NCBI RefSeq assembly: GCF_037860775.1
Contig: NZ_JBBEWC010000005.1
Coordinates: 372,001-436,000 of the forward strand
Direction: 5' to 3'
Origin: Emticicia soli
Lineage (GTDB): Bacteria > Bacteroidota > Bacteroidia > Cytophagales > Spirosomataceae
Length of the DNA: 64,000 nt
Both the position numbers and the translations under genes were made by a program. How positions within the stretch are numbered: position 1 is the first letter of the stretch; every line of letters starts with the position of its first letter. The notes beneath the pieces are model-generated. The model searched no databases, was not told where the DNA came from, and saw only the letters and a program-made list of their open reading frames with translations. Shown here piece by piece: positions 1 to 6,617 of the stretch.

Positions 1-138
1 TGACGGAAACGGAGTGAAAAATAATAATACGAAAATCACACGAATAAGTGTTACATCAATATTAAAATATTCTGCTAAACCCTGCGCAACACCTCCCAAG
101 GTTTGGTTATGTCTGATTCTATATAGTCTCTTTTCCAT
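1..138 (-). CDS. PspC-domain membrane protein, C-terminus cut by window edge
   Basis: Only the first 46 codons are inside the window; the frame runs off the left edge. The translation opens with MEKRLYRI, then LGGVAQGLAEYFNID and a hydrophobic stretch, which is the PspC (phage-shock-protein C) domain signature: a short basic N-terminus followed by a membrane helix. It is nearly the same as the next gene upstream (230-451), so the two are tandem paralogues. PspC proteins are small inner-membrane proteins tied to envelope stress, but the role of stand-alone Bacteroidota copies is not established. The ATG at 136-138 is supported by the alignment with its neighbour. Confidence 0.8.
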   Translation of the reverse strand, partial: MEKRLYRIRHNQTLGGVAQGLAEYFNIDVTLIRVIFVLLFFTPFPS

Positions 139-153
139 TGTTTTGCATGTTTT

Positions 154-176
154 GGGGCAAGGCTTTTACTTGCCCC
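154..176. repeat. Hairpin between the two PspC genes
   Basis: GGGGCAAG (154-161) and CTTGCCCC (169-176) form a perfect 8-bp stem with a 7-nt loop, between the stop of the upstream PspC gene and the start of the downstream one. No T-run follows on the minus strand, so it may be an intercistronic stabiliser or a weak terminator rather than a full intrinsic terminator. Confidence 0.5.
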
Positions 177-229
177 GTTAATATGATTGAGTAATCTACG
201 CCATTACAAGTCTGCTCATTTTGGTACCC

Positions 230-451
230 TTATGGGTTTATGATGATAGTCTCATTTTGAATGATTGACTCTTTTGTTGGCATAATTATCCATAAAATGA
301 TGTAAGGAATAATGGCCGGAATCGGAGCAAAGAATGCTATCACGAATAAAACCCTAACCAATGTTACATCTATATTAAAATATTCGGCAAAACCGGCAGC
401 TACACCACCCAACATTTTGCTATTTTTGATTCTATACAAGCGCTTTTCCAT
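230..451 (-). CDS. PspC-domain small membrane protein
   Basis: A 73-residue protein that is almost entirely one PspC domain: MEKRLYRI, the LGGVAAGFAEYFNID block (residues about 14-28) and a hydrophobic segment around residues 32-57 that should span the inner membrane once or twice. It lacks any cytoplasmic extension and is of normal length for single-domain PspC proteins in Bacteroidota. It is followed 91 bp later by a closely similar partial gene, so this is a recent tandem duplication. A role in envelope stress is inferred from the family only; no pspA-like gene is visible nearby. Confidence 0.85.
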   Translation of the reverse strand: MEKRLYRIKNSKMLGGVAAGFAEYFNIDVTLVRVLFVIAFFAPIPAIIPYIILWIIMPTKESIIQNETIIINP

Positions 452-758
452 TTTCTTAAATATTTATAGTTTGTGTTTTTCTTTTATTTCAACCACTTAT
501 TGTGTGATTGATGAAACAAAGATATGGGCAAAAAACGGTACTATGTATAGCAAACTACATGAATGGAAAATTTTAATGTCAAAGGGATAAATTGTGTGAC
601 GATTTGCGAATATCGTATCTTAAAATTCCCCTTTCAATTAAATAGTCATCAACTGTTTGCTTACCAAATATAAGCCAAAAAGTTGATGACTACGAAAATA
701 AATTATTGATTATCAGTTTATTATATGGTTGAGTAGAGTAGCTTATGAAGCATTAGGC
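452..758. other. Intergenic region with a 12-bp inverted repeat
   Basis: This 307-bp gap lies between the PspC gene and the TrpF-like gene. Its main structure is a perfect inverted repeat, TAGTCATCAACT at 643-654 and AGTTGATGACTA at 681-692, with a 26-nt interior that has a smaller GCTTA/TAAGC stem. It lies downstream of the TrpF-like gene on the minus strand, so it could end that transcript, although it has no T-tract. No convincing gene is seen here. Confidence 0.5.
643..692. repeat. Long interrupted hairpin downstream of the TrpF-like gene
   Basis: Twelve-base arms pair perfectly, and the 26-nt interior contains a second 5-bp stem. On the minus strand the interior also contains TATATTTG, which matches the Bacteroidota -7 consensus, so the structure could overlap the promoter of the downstream PspC genes. 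Confidence 0.45.
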
Positions 759-1361
759 TCAATCCACATCTAATTGCTCCAGTATATCGCTCAGTTCTTC
801 ATAATCTTTATATCCGGGGCGTATTTCGTGTGAACCCTTCAAGGCAATGCCTTTTATTGGAGTTTCGGCTAAAAGCTGATGCACATTTTCTGGGGTAATG
901 CCAAAGCCTAAAATTACGGCGCTATCAGCAGCGTATTCTTTCAGATGATACAAAAAGAAATCGCTTAGCTCTTTTCCGTCAATCAGAAAATACTCAACGA
1001 ATGTATTATAATTCTTGAGGTAATCTTCCAGATAAGTACTTTCGGCATCAAGTTTCAGAATAATGGGTTTACCTAGCGTATTTATTTTAGGCAATAGCGT
1101 AGGGTCTGAGATTTGCAGTATATCTATTTCGTAACTTTGTAATAGTGCAGCAATTTCATCATAATCAGAAGCATCTGTTTCGCCAACAATCTGAACACCT
1201 GCCAACCACGATTTGATTTCTTTCAACTTTTCAGGTGGTGTATAATCATCAGAAAATTTATCCATCACAAAACCAACTAATTCAACGCCCATGCCCGCAC
1301 AATAGCGTGCATCTGATAAATTGGTGATATTACTTACTTTAACGAGTGTTTCTAGTGCCAT
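759..1361 (-). CDS. TrpF-like (phosphoribosylanthranilate isomerase fold) protein lacking the catalytic Cys
   Basis: The 200-residue product reads as a TrpF-type beta/alpha barrel. It opens with VKVSNITNLSDARYCAG, parallel to the TrpF opening K-x-C-G-x-T, has VGFVMD after it, a LID strand near residue 128, and ends with a GIALKGSHEIRPGYKD-type phosphate-binding C-terminus. The general-base cysteine of TrpF is a serine here, while the aspartate in LID may be the general acid. No other trp gene is near, so a tryptophan-pathway role is doubtful. I chose the ATG at 1361; an in-frame TTG lies eight codons upstream. It is divergent from mnmA, sharing a compact promoter region. Confidence 0.7.
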   Translation of the reverse strand: MALETLVKVSNITNLSDARYCAGMGVELVGFVMDKFSDDYTPPEKLKEIKSWLAGVQIVGETDASDYDEIAALLQSYEIDILQISDPTLLPKINTLGKPIILKLDAESTYLEDYLKNYNTFVEYFLIDGKELSDFFLYHLKEYAADSAVILGFGITPENVHQLLAETPIKGIALKGSHEIRPGYKDYEELSDILEQLDVD

Positions 1362-1389
1362 TCTGAAATTATTATTGTCAATCAAACTT

Positions 1390-1397
1390 CAAAATTA
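1390..1397 (-). promoter_or_regulatory. -7 box of the TrpF-like gene
   Basis: On the minus strand this reads TAATTTTG, a perfect match to the Bacteroidota -7 element TAnnTTTG, about 29 bp before the chosen ATG. The divergent mnmA promoter has the identical octamer at 1431-1438. No clear -33 TTTG was found. Confidence 0.5.
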
Positions 1398-1410
1398 GTT
1401 CAGAACTATT

Positions 1411-1425
1411 CAGAATCAAATTCTG
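1411..1425. promoter_or_regulatory. 15-bp dyad between divergent promoters (possible operator)
   Basis: CAGAAT and ATTCTG are inverted around a 3-bp spacer. The dyad lies close to midway between the minus-strand -7 box (1390-1397) and the plus-strand -7 box (1431-1438), a good position for a factor acting on both genes. The binding protein is unknown. Confidence 0.35.
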
Positions 1426-1430
1426 TTCAC

Positions 1431-1438
1431 TAATTTTG
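1431..1438 (+). promoter_or_regulatory. -7 box of mnmA
   Basis: TAATTTTG matches TAnnTTTG exactly. Transcription would begin around 1443-1446, giving a leader of about 65 nt that contains both hairpins described next. Confidence 0.55.
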
Positions 1439-1454
1439 CATATTAATTCACAGC

Positions 1455-1498
1455 GAGTGTGCGCAAGCATACTCCAAAACGGTAGACTTTGAATCTAC
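1455..1498 (+). promoter_or_regulatory. Structured mnmA leader with a tRNA-Gln anticodon-arm look-alike
   Basis: Two hairpins lie in tandem just before mnmA. The first has 8-bp arms (1455-1462 and 1467-1474, one G-U pair) closed by a GCAA tetraloop. The second has 5-bp arms GTAGA/TCTAC (1482-1486 and 1494-1498) closed by the 7-nt loop CTTTGAA. That loop has the layout of a tRNA anticodon loop: pyrimidine-32, U33, anticodon UUG, A37, A38. MnmA thiolates U34 of tRNA-Gln(UUG), tRNA-Lys and tRNA-Glu, so the leader may let the enzyme sense its own activity. The rest of a tRNA (acceptor and T arms) is absent, so it is not a tRNA gene. Confidence 0.45.
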
Positions 1499-1511
1499 GG
1501 CAGTTAAATCA

Positions 1512-2615
1512 ATGAGTAAACACGGACGAATTTTGGTCGCCATGAGTGGCGGCATCGATAGCTCTCTTGCGGCTGTCCTTCTTCATGAGCAAGGATACGA
1601 AGTAATTGGTATGACCATGAAAACATGGGATTACGCTTCGTCAGGCGGAAACAAAAAAGAAACGGGCTGCTGTAGCCTCGATTCTATCAACGATGCCCGT
1701 AACATAGCCGTTAGTTTAGGCTTTCCGCATTATATTCTGGACATCAGAAACGAATTTGGTGATTACGTAATAGACCATTTTACAGGCGAGTATCTGGAAG
1801 GACGCACACCCAACCCATGTGTATTATGTAATACGCACATCAAGTGGGATGCCCTACTACGCAGAGCCGATAAACTAGACTGTGAGTTTATAGCCACAGG
1901 CCACTATGCCAACATAAGACAAGAAAACGGGCGCCACATCATTTCGAAAGGTATAGATACATGGAAAGACCAAAGCTATGTGTTATGGGGCGTATCTCAA
2001 GAAAGCCTTGGGCGTACTAAACTACCTTTGGGGCATCTGAAAAAAACAGAAATCAGAGCAATGGCTACCGAAAAAGGTTTTTATGATTTGGTGAATAAGT
2101 CGGAATCATACGAAATATGCTTTGTGCCTGATAACGATTATCGTGGTTTCTTGAAACGCAGAGTTGAAGGGCTGGAAGATAGAGTAAGAGGCGGAAACTT
2201 TGTGATGCAAGATGGCAAAGTGGTTGGTCAGCACGAAGGCTATCCGTTCTATACCATCGGCCAACGCAAAGGTTTGGGTATTGCATTAGGTAAACCTGTT
2301 TTTGTAACCGAAATCAGAAAAGATACCAACGAGGTAGTGTTGGGCGAAGAAAAAGACTTAGAGCGTGATGGCATGATGGTAGGCAAACTGGTAATGCAGA
2401 AATACGAAAACCTGATAGACCGTCCGTTGGAAACAGTAACCAAAGTACGTTACAAACACGAAGGTACGCCTGCTGAAATTGTACAAGAAGGCGCAAAAAT
2501 GAAAGTCATTTTCCACGAGCCTGTAACAGGCATTGCCCCAGGCCAGGCAGCTGTTTTCTACGAAGGCGACGACGTAGTAGGCGGTGGCTGGATATTGAAG
2601 AGTTTTAAGCAGTAA
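1512..2615 (+). CDS. mnmA: tRNA-specific 2-thiouridylase MnmA
   Basis: MnmA adenylates and then thiolates the wobble uridine of tRNA-Gln, tRNA-Lys and tRNA-Glu, using sulfur relayed from a cysteine desulfurase. The PP-loop SGGIDSS sits at residues 12-18. The two catalytic cysteines are visible: Cys106 in the PNPCVLCN motif and Cys203 in YEICFVPDN. The 367-residue length is typical. The C-terminal part carries the usual TIGQRKGLG and beta-barrel segments. The ATG at 1512 follows directly on the structured leader. A strong terminator follows the stop, so the gene looks monocistronic. Confidence 0.96.
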   Translation: MSKHGRILVAMSGGIDSSLAAVLLHEQGYEVIGMTMKTWDYASSGGNKKETGCCSLDSINDARNIAVSLGFPHYILDIRNEFGDYVIDHFTGEYLEGRTPNPCVLCNTHIKWDALLRRADKLDCEFIATGHYANIRQENGRHIISKGIDTWKDQSYVLWGVSQESLGRTKLPLGHLKKTEIRAMATEKGFYDLVNKSESYEICFVPDNDYRGFLKRRVEGLEDRVRGGNFVMQDGKVVGQHEGYPFYTIGQRKGLGIALGKPVFVTEIRKDTNEVVLGEEKDLERDGMMVGKLVMQKYENLIDRPLETVTKVRYKHEGTPAEIVQEGAKMKVIFHEPVTGIAPGQAAVFYEGDDVVGGGWILKSFKQ

Positions 2616-2650
2616 GGGCAGGATATTATCCTGAATTTATTGAATTGTTT

Positions 2651-2689
2651 AAAAGTGCTTCGCTCAATCAGAATCGAAGCACTTTTTTT
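2651..2689 (+). terminator. Rho-independent terminator after mnmA
   Basis: Twelve-base arms at 2651-2662 and 2675-2686 (core GTGCTTCG/CGAAGCAC) pair perfectly around a 12-nt loop and end in a run of T residues, 36 bp after the mnmA stop. Confidence 0.85.
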
Positions 2690-2721
2690 ATGCATTAATA
2701 ACAAATGTCGCTTGGGGGCGT

Positions 2722-2729
2722 TATATTTG
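2722..2729 (+). promoter_or_regulatory. -7 box of the subtilase gene
   Basis: TATATTTG is an exact TAnnTTTG match, ending 21 bp before the ATG at 2751. A -33 element at the usual spacing is not clear. Confidence 0.5.
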
Positions 2730-2750
2730 AAGTATTTACCGGGATAATAT

Positions 2751-4397
2751 ATGAAGAAGAATTTACTTGTTTTTTTTGTTCTGTTGTGCCAATTCTCTGC
2801 CTTTGCTCAGAACCAGTATCTGGTTGTGTTTAAAGACAAAGCCAACTCTACGTATGCTGTTTCAAATCCAAAACAGTTTCTATCAGAGCGTTCTATTCAG
2901 CGCCGAGCTAAGCAAAAGATAGCTATTACAGAGCGAGACCTACCACCTAATGTTTCGTATCTGGCAGAAATAAGTAAAACCGGTGCAAAAATCTTATATA
3001 AGTCTCGCTGGCTCAATGCTGCTTTGGTTCAGACCGATGCCGCTACTTTAAATAAAATACTACAATTGCCCTTTGTAAAGGGTCTTGAAGGAGCCGGAGA
3101 CATCAGAAATGCCCGTACCAATGTAGTGCTTGAATCTTCTGCACCAAGAAATAAATTTGGTATAGAAGAGGGAGACCTCTTTGATAATGGCCTCTCTGCA
3201 ACACAATTGGCTATGCTCGGTGCCGACAAAATGCACCAGAAAGGTTTCAGAGGCGAAGGAATGCTGATTGGTGTATTAGATTCAGGTTTTTTGAATGCCG
3301 ATAAGCTGAGCTTTTTTAAAGATTTATTTGCCGAAAAAAGAGTAGTAGGCACTTACGATTTTGTTGCCAGTGAACTGAACGTATACAATGACCACTCGCA
3401 TGGCACAAATGTATTGTCGTGCATGGCTGCTTACGAAAGTGGCCGTATAGTAGGCACAGCCTATAAAGCCAGCTATTTATTGCTGCGTACAGAAGATACT
3501 TCTTCTGAAACCAAACGAGAAGAAGCCAATTGGCTTTTTGGTGCTGAAATGGCTGATAGCGTGGGCGTTGATGTAATCAACACATCATTAGGTTATACAA
3601 CATTCGATAACCCTGCGCAAAACTACAAATATTCAGATTTAAATGGTGATTATGCCTTAGCTACAAGAGCAGCCGACTGGGCAGCGCAGGCGGGTATATT
3701 AGTAGTTGCCTCTGCTGGCAATGAAGGCGATGATTCTTGGAAATATATAGGTACGCCTGCCGATGCCGACTCAATAATTGCGGTAGGTGCAGTGGGTAGC
3801 AATAGGGTAGTAGCTGGTTTTAGTTCTTATGGCCCTTCGGGCGATGGCAGAATTAAGCCTGAACTTGCAGCCCAGGGTTTTGGTACGCTGTTGGGCACAC
3901 CAAATAATGTAACGAGTTACGGCAATGGTACTTCTTATGCTTCGCCATTATTGGCGGGCTTTGCTACTGGGTTCTGGCAGGCTTTTCCTGAGTTAACCAA
4001 TATGCAGGTCAGAGATTACCTGATTCGCTCGGCTAGCCAATACGAAAATCCTGACGATAGGATAGGCTTTGGCATTCCTGATTTTGAAAAGGCCTCTGAA
4101 ATAGCTGAATTAGATAAATTCATAGCTAATCTCAAAAAACAAGGGAAAGACGTAGTCGTATTTCCGAATCCAGCAAATAGCCAAACCGACCCTATGAAAG
4201 TGTGGGTATTGAAAGACGATGCCGGAACAAACTTTGATTATAAACTGGTAGATATGACAGGTAAAACTATCTGGTCGCTGACAACTACGGATAAAAATAT
4301 TATACTACCAACAAAAATTGACTATTGGCAAACAAATTATATTCTAAAAGTGACTTCTGAAAACCTGAATTTTACTACTAAAGTGGCTAGGAATTAA
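2751..4397 (+). CDS. Secreted S8 subtilisin-like serine protease with T9SS-type C-terminus
   Basis: A 548-residue secreted protease. A signal peptide spans residues 1-19 (ending FSAFA). An inhibitor-like propeptide region follows. The catalytic triad is visible: Asp177 in GVLDSGF, His217 in DHSHGTN and Ser395 in GNGTSYASP, with the oxyanion Asn324 in SAGNEG. The last 90 or so residues (from about 458) begin with FPNPA and form a beta-rich domain like the type A sorting signal of the type IX secretion system, so export across the outer membrane is likely. A T9SS plug gene lies in the same window (20716). The substrate is unknown. Confidence 0.92.
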   Translation: MKKNLLVFFVLLCQFSAFAQNQYLVVFKDKANSTYAVSNPKQFLSERSIQRRAKQKIAITERDLPPNVSYLAEISKTGAKILYKSRWLNAALVQTDAATLNKILQLPFVKGLEGAGDIRNARTNVVLESSAPRNKFGIEEGDLFDNGLSATQLAMLGADKMHQKGFRGEGMLIGVLDSGFLNADKLSFFKDLFAEKRVVGTYDFVASELNVYNDHSHGTNVLSCMAAYESGRIVGTAYKASYLLLRTEDTSSETKREEANWLFGAEMADSVGVDVINTSLGYTTFDNPAQNYKYSDLNGDYALATRAADWAAQAGILVVASAGNEGDDSWKYIGTPADADSIIAVGAVGSNRVVAGFSSYGPSGDGRIKPELAAQGFGTLLGTPNNVTSYGNGTSYASPLLAGFATGFWQAFPELTNMQVRDYLIRSASQYENPDDRIGFGIPDFEKASEIAELDKFIANLKKQGKDVVVFPNPANSQTDPMKVWVLKDDAGTNFDYKLVDMTGKTIWSLTTTDKNIILPTKIDYWQTNYILKVTSENLNFTTKVARN

Positions 4398-4427
4398 GAG
4401 AGTCTATTATTATGTGTCGCTTAAAAG

Positions 4428-4471
4428 CAAAACCCCGAAAATTGTAAAACTCTTGCGATTTCGGGGTTTTG
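4428..4471. terminator. Bidirectional terminator between convergent genes
   Basis: CAAAACCCCGAAA (4428-4440) pairs with TTTCGGGGTTTTG (4459-4471) around an 18-nt loop. The A/T-rich outer parts supply a U-run on either strand, serving the subtilase gene on the plus strand and the small membrane genes on the minus strand. Confidence 0.8.
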
Positions 4472-4504
4472 TTGTATCTGTGTCATCAACTTGATTTAGG
4501 TTAA

Positions 4505-4777
4505 TCAAATAATATTTAACAAAATGAATAACGCCAAAATAAAGCAAAATACAGATGGTAAATAATAGAGCATATAAAGAGCTATAACCGTAGGTTTTGA
4601 ATTCGATGTGTAATTTCGTTGTAATGAAAGCAAAATAATAAGCATTATTAAGTTCAATCCGGCTAATAGTTTAAAAGGAAAGAAACTTTCAATATGATTT
4701 TTCCTGATAAAACAGAATAAGAAAATAACCCAAAAGTTTATGACATTGACTGTGAGCATTAATTTTATAAAAAACAT
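4505..4777 (-). CDS. Small hydrophobic membrane protein, unknown
   Basis: The 90-residue product is not recognised. It shows about three membrane helices (residues near 2-22, 34-52 and 65-89) separated by short charged loops (IRKNHIE; QRNYTSNSK). It starts 27 bp after the stop of another small membrane protein on the same strand, and both may share a transcript ending at the bidirectional terminator. The weak charge pattern and lack of conserved motifs leave the function open. The orderly spacing with its neighbour and the clean terminator support it as a real gene. Confidence 0.6.
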   Translation of the reverse strand: MFFIKLMLTVNVINFWVIFLFCFIRKNHIESFFPFKLLAGLNLIMLIILLSLQRNYTSNSKPTVIALYMLYYLPSVFCFILALFILLNII

Positions 4778-4804
4778 TCGCTTATTAAATTAGGGTATAA
4801 ATAG

Positions 4805-5092
4805 CTAAATTAATATTACAATCAGATAAACTAATAATAAATGGAATAGAATATTACAGATTAATAGGTTTCTAGCTATTTCTTTATAATACTTTTCTGA
4901 ATCGGTTTTATAGTTAAGAAAGTAAAAAACAGGCTGAACCGCTAAATAATATACAGGAATGAAAACCAAAAAGAATAGTACCCAGCCTCCTAAACCAGAT
5001 TCGTCTTGATACATTATAATAAATATGAGTATGGACGATATAACAAATGCAACCCAATTTGCTAAGTAAGTTCTTTCAAGAAGTTTTTTCAT
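4805..5092 (-). CDS. Small hydrophobic membrane protein, unknown
   Basis: This 95-residue protein begins MKKLLERTYLANW and has about three membrane helices (residues near 11-28, 35-58 and 72-94), with a short cytoplasmic-looking charged loop YKTDSEKYYKE between the last two. It resembles the downstream 90-residue protein in size and layout but not obviously in sequence. The two are 27 bp apart and likely co-transcribed. No family is recognised. A small transporter subunit or membrane stress protein are possibilities only. Confidence 0.6.
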   Translation of the reverse strand: MKKLLERTYLANWVAFVISSILIFIIMYQDESGLGGWVLFFLVFIPVYYLAVQPVFYFLNYKTDSEKYYKEIARNLLICNILFHLLLVYLIVILI

Positions 5093-5139
5093 TTTACCAA
5101 AGATTATAAAATACTTTGTTCGAGCTTAGAGCTAATCAC

Positions 5140-6012
5140 CTACAAAACCTTATAATTCTTATACTCCCCAATTCTCCAACCTGTAAGTTTTTCTATAAAA
5201 AACAGAATCTTGTTTTTAGTGCTATATTTCTTCTCGGCCACATTAAACTCAAAGTTCCAACTTGCCGCTTCAATACGTTTTTGCATCACGCTTGGGTGAG
5301 TGCCACTGAAAATGCGCAGCGAATCTATTTTTGAATAATCAAAATCTGTGTTTTCGGGCTGAATCTTGTCTATTTCTTCTTGTGAGTGCCATAGCGCAAT
5401 AAATCCACGAATTTTCTCTGCCATTTTTTTAGGAGGTTTTACCCAACCATAATGATAAATATAGGCATCAATCGGTTTTACGTGTAGCTTGGTATTATCA
5501 AGTTTTCTGAAACCCTGCGCATCACGGTATGAGGCTACATTTTTAGTATGTCTGAAAACTCTTATCTCATTCCGATACCATTTTCTTGAGTCAGCAATGT
5601 AGTTATACGAGCCATAGAAATGGGTATATTTAAAGAGCAAGCCTTCTACGGCCATATCTTTTTCATATTGCTGCATGGCTTGTCTGATTGCAGGGTAATA
5701 TTGCTCATGCACCACTTCATCGCACTGAATGTAGAAAGCCCAGGTAGTATCGTTGCTTATGGCAGCAATGGCTTTATCGGTTTCAACAGCCAGAACCCTG
5801 CCACCTGTTTTTAATGAATCATCCCAAACGGTTTCAATAATTCTGATTTTATCTGAATCAATTGATTGAATCAATGCCAAGGTATCATCTTCCGACTTGC
5901 CTACTGCTACCACAAATTCATCACACAAAGGCAATACCGAAGTAATAGCCTCAACGGCAGGATAATCGTATTTGATGGCATTACGCACTATGGTAAATCC
6001 TGTAACTTTCAT
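5140..6012 (-). CDS. Family 2-like glycosyltransferase
   Basis: The 290-residue protein opens with MKVTGFTIVRNAIKYDYP, the start of a GT-A nucleotide-binding fold, followed by a CDEFVVAVGKSEDDT strand and a QCDEVVH block near residue 97 that stands where the DxD metal motif is expected. This layout matches distant GT2 proteins that transfer sugars to cell-surface glycans. No membrane helix is seen, so it is probably cytoplasmic or peripheral. Its ATG overlaps the stop of the Nudix gene by 4 bp (ATGA), so the two are translationally coupled. Acceptor and donor are unknown. Confidence 0.75.
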   Translation of the reverse strand: MKVTGFTIVRNAIKYDYPAVEAITSVLPLCDEFVVAVGKSEDDTLALIQSIDSDKIRIIETVWDDSLKTGGRVLAVETDKAIAAISNDTTWAFYIQCDEVVHEQYYPAIRQAMQQYEKDMAVEGLLFKYTHFYGSYNYIADSRKWYRNEIRVFRHTKNVASYRDAQGFRKLDNTKLHVKPIDAYIYHYGWVKPPKKMAEKIRGFIALWHSQEEIDKIQPENTDFDYSKIDSLRIFSGTHPSVMQKRIEAASWNFEFNVAEKKYSTKNKILFFIEKLTGWRIGEYKNYKVL

Positions 6013-6551
6013 GCGGGTATAAGGGTTTTTCTAACCATTCTCATCATCGACTCTTCACTATTTAATTCCTCTACTTTGCTTAGTTCAATCCAACCTAAAT
6101 CGTTTGATTCTTCGGTAATCAGCAGAGGCAAATCTTTATCAGCTCTAAACAAAAAGCGAATATCATAATGTAAATGTTCGGGTACTCCTTTGCGCTCTGG
6201 TATAGTATGAATATCAATATCAAAAATACCTTCGTTTACCAGTTCAATTTCGCTTACACCTGTTTCTTCTATGGCTTCCTTTAAGGCAACATTCATTACA
6301 TCACAATCACCATCACAATGACCGCCGGGCTGAAACCATCTGTTTAGTTTACGATGATGCGTTAGCAATACAAACTGTCCTGATTTATCTAAAATCCACG
6401 CCGAACCAGTAATGTGTCCAATCAGAAGTTCCCTGTCAAAGCAATTTGTATAGTCATTCACAAATGCTATTGTGCGTTGGGTCATTTTTTGTTCGTTCTG
6501 GTCGTGTCCAACATGGCTATTAAGCAACTCAAGTATTTTTTTTCGGTGCAT
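6009..6551 (-). CDS. Nudix hydrolase
   Basis: A 180-residue Nudix protein, hydrolysing a nucleoside diphosphate linked to another group. The Nudix box is at about residues 77-99 and ends KEAIEETGV; the canonical first Glu is a Cys and the Arg of REUxEE is a Lys, but the metal-binding EE pair is kept. GGHCDGD before it is common in Bacteroidota Nudix proteins. It precedes and overlaps the glycosyltransferase gene by 4 bp, so it might act on a sugar nucleotide, which is inference. Start ATG at 6551; the substrate cannot be named from sequence. Confidence 0.85.
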   Translation of the reverse strand: MHRKKILELLNSHVGHDQNEQKMTQRTIAFVNDYTNCFDRELLIGHITGSAWILDKSGQFVLLTHHRKLNRWFQPGGHCDGDCDVMNVALKEAIEETGVSEIELVNEGIFDIDIHTIPERKGVPEHLHYDIRFLFRADKDLPLLITEESNDLGWIELSKVEELNSEESMMRMVRKTLIPA

Positions 6552-6617
6552 ACTTCAATATTTATTATTAATTTGCGTCGAAAATTAGTTTATTAAAACA
6601 ACGAAAGTCACAATTAA

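Noticed and set aside
312..590. Plus-strand open frame over the PspC gene
   Set aside because: It is the antisense shadow of the PspC gene and of AT-rich DNA, with no family features.
1455..1513. Possible tRNA-Gln gene in front of mnmA
   Set aside because: Only an anticodon-arm-like hairpin is present; the D-like arm has 8 bp, and no T arm, acceptor stem or CCA end can be formed, so it is treated as an mRNA leader structure.
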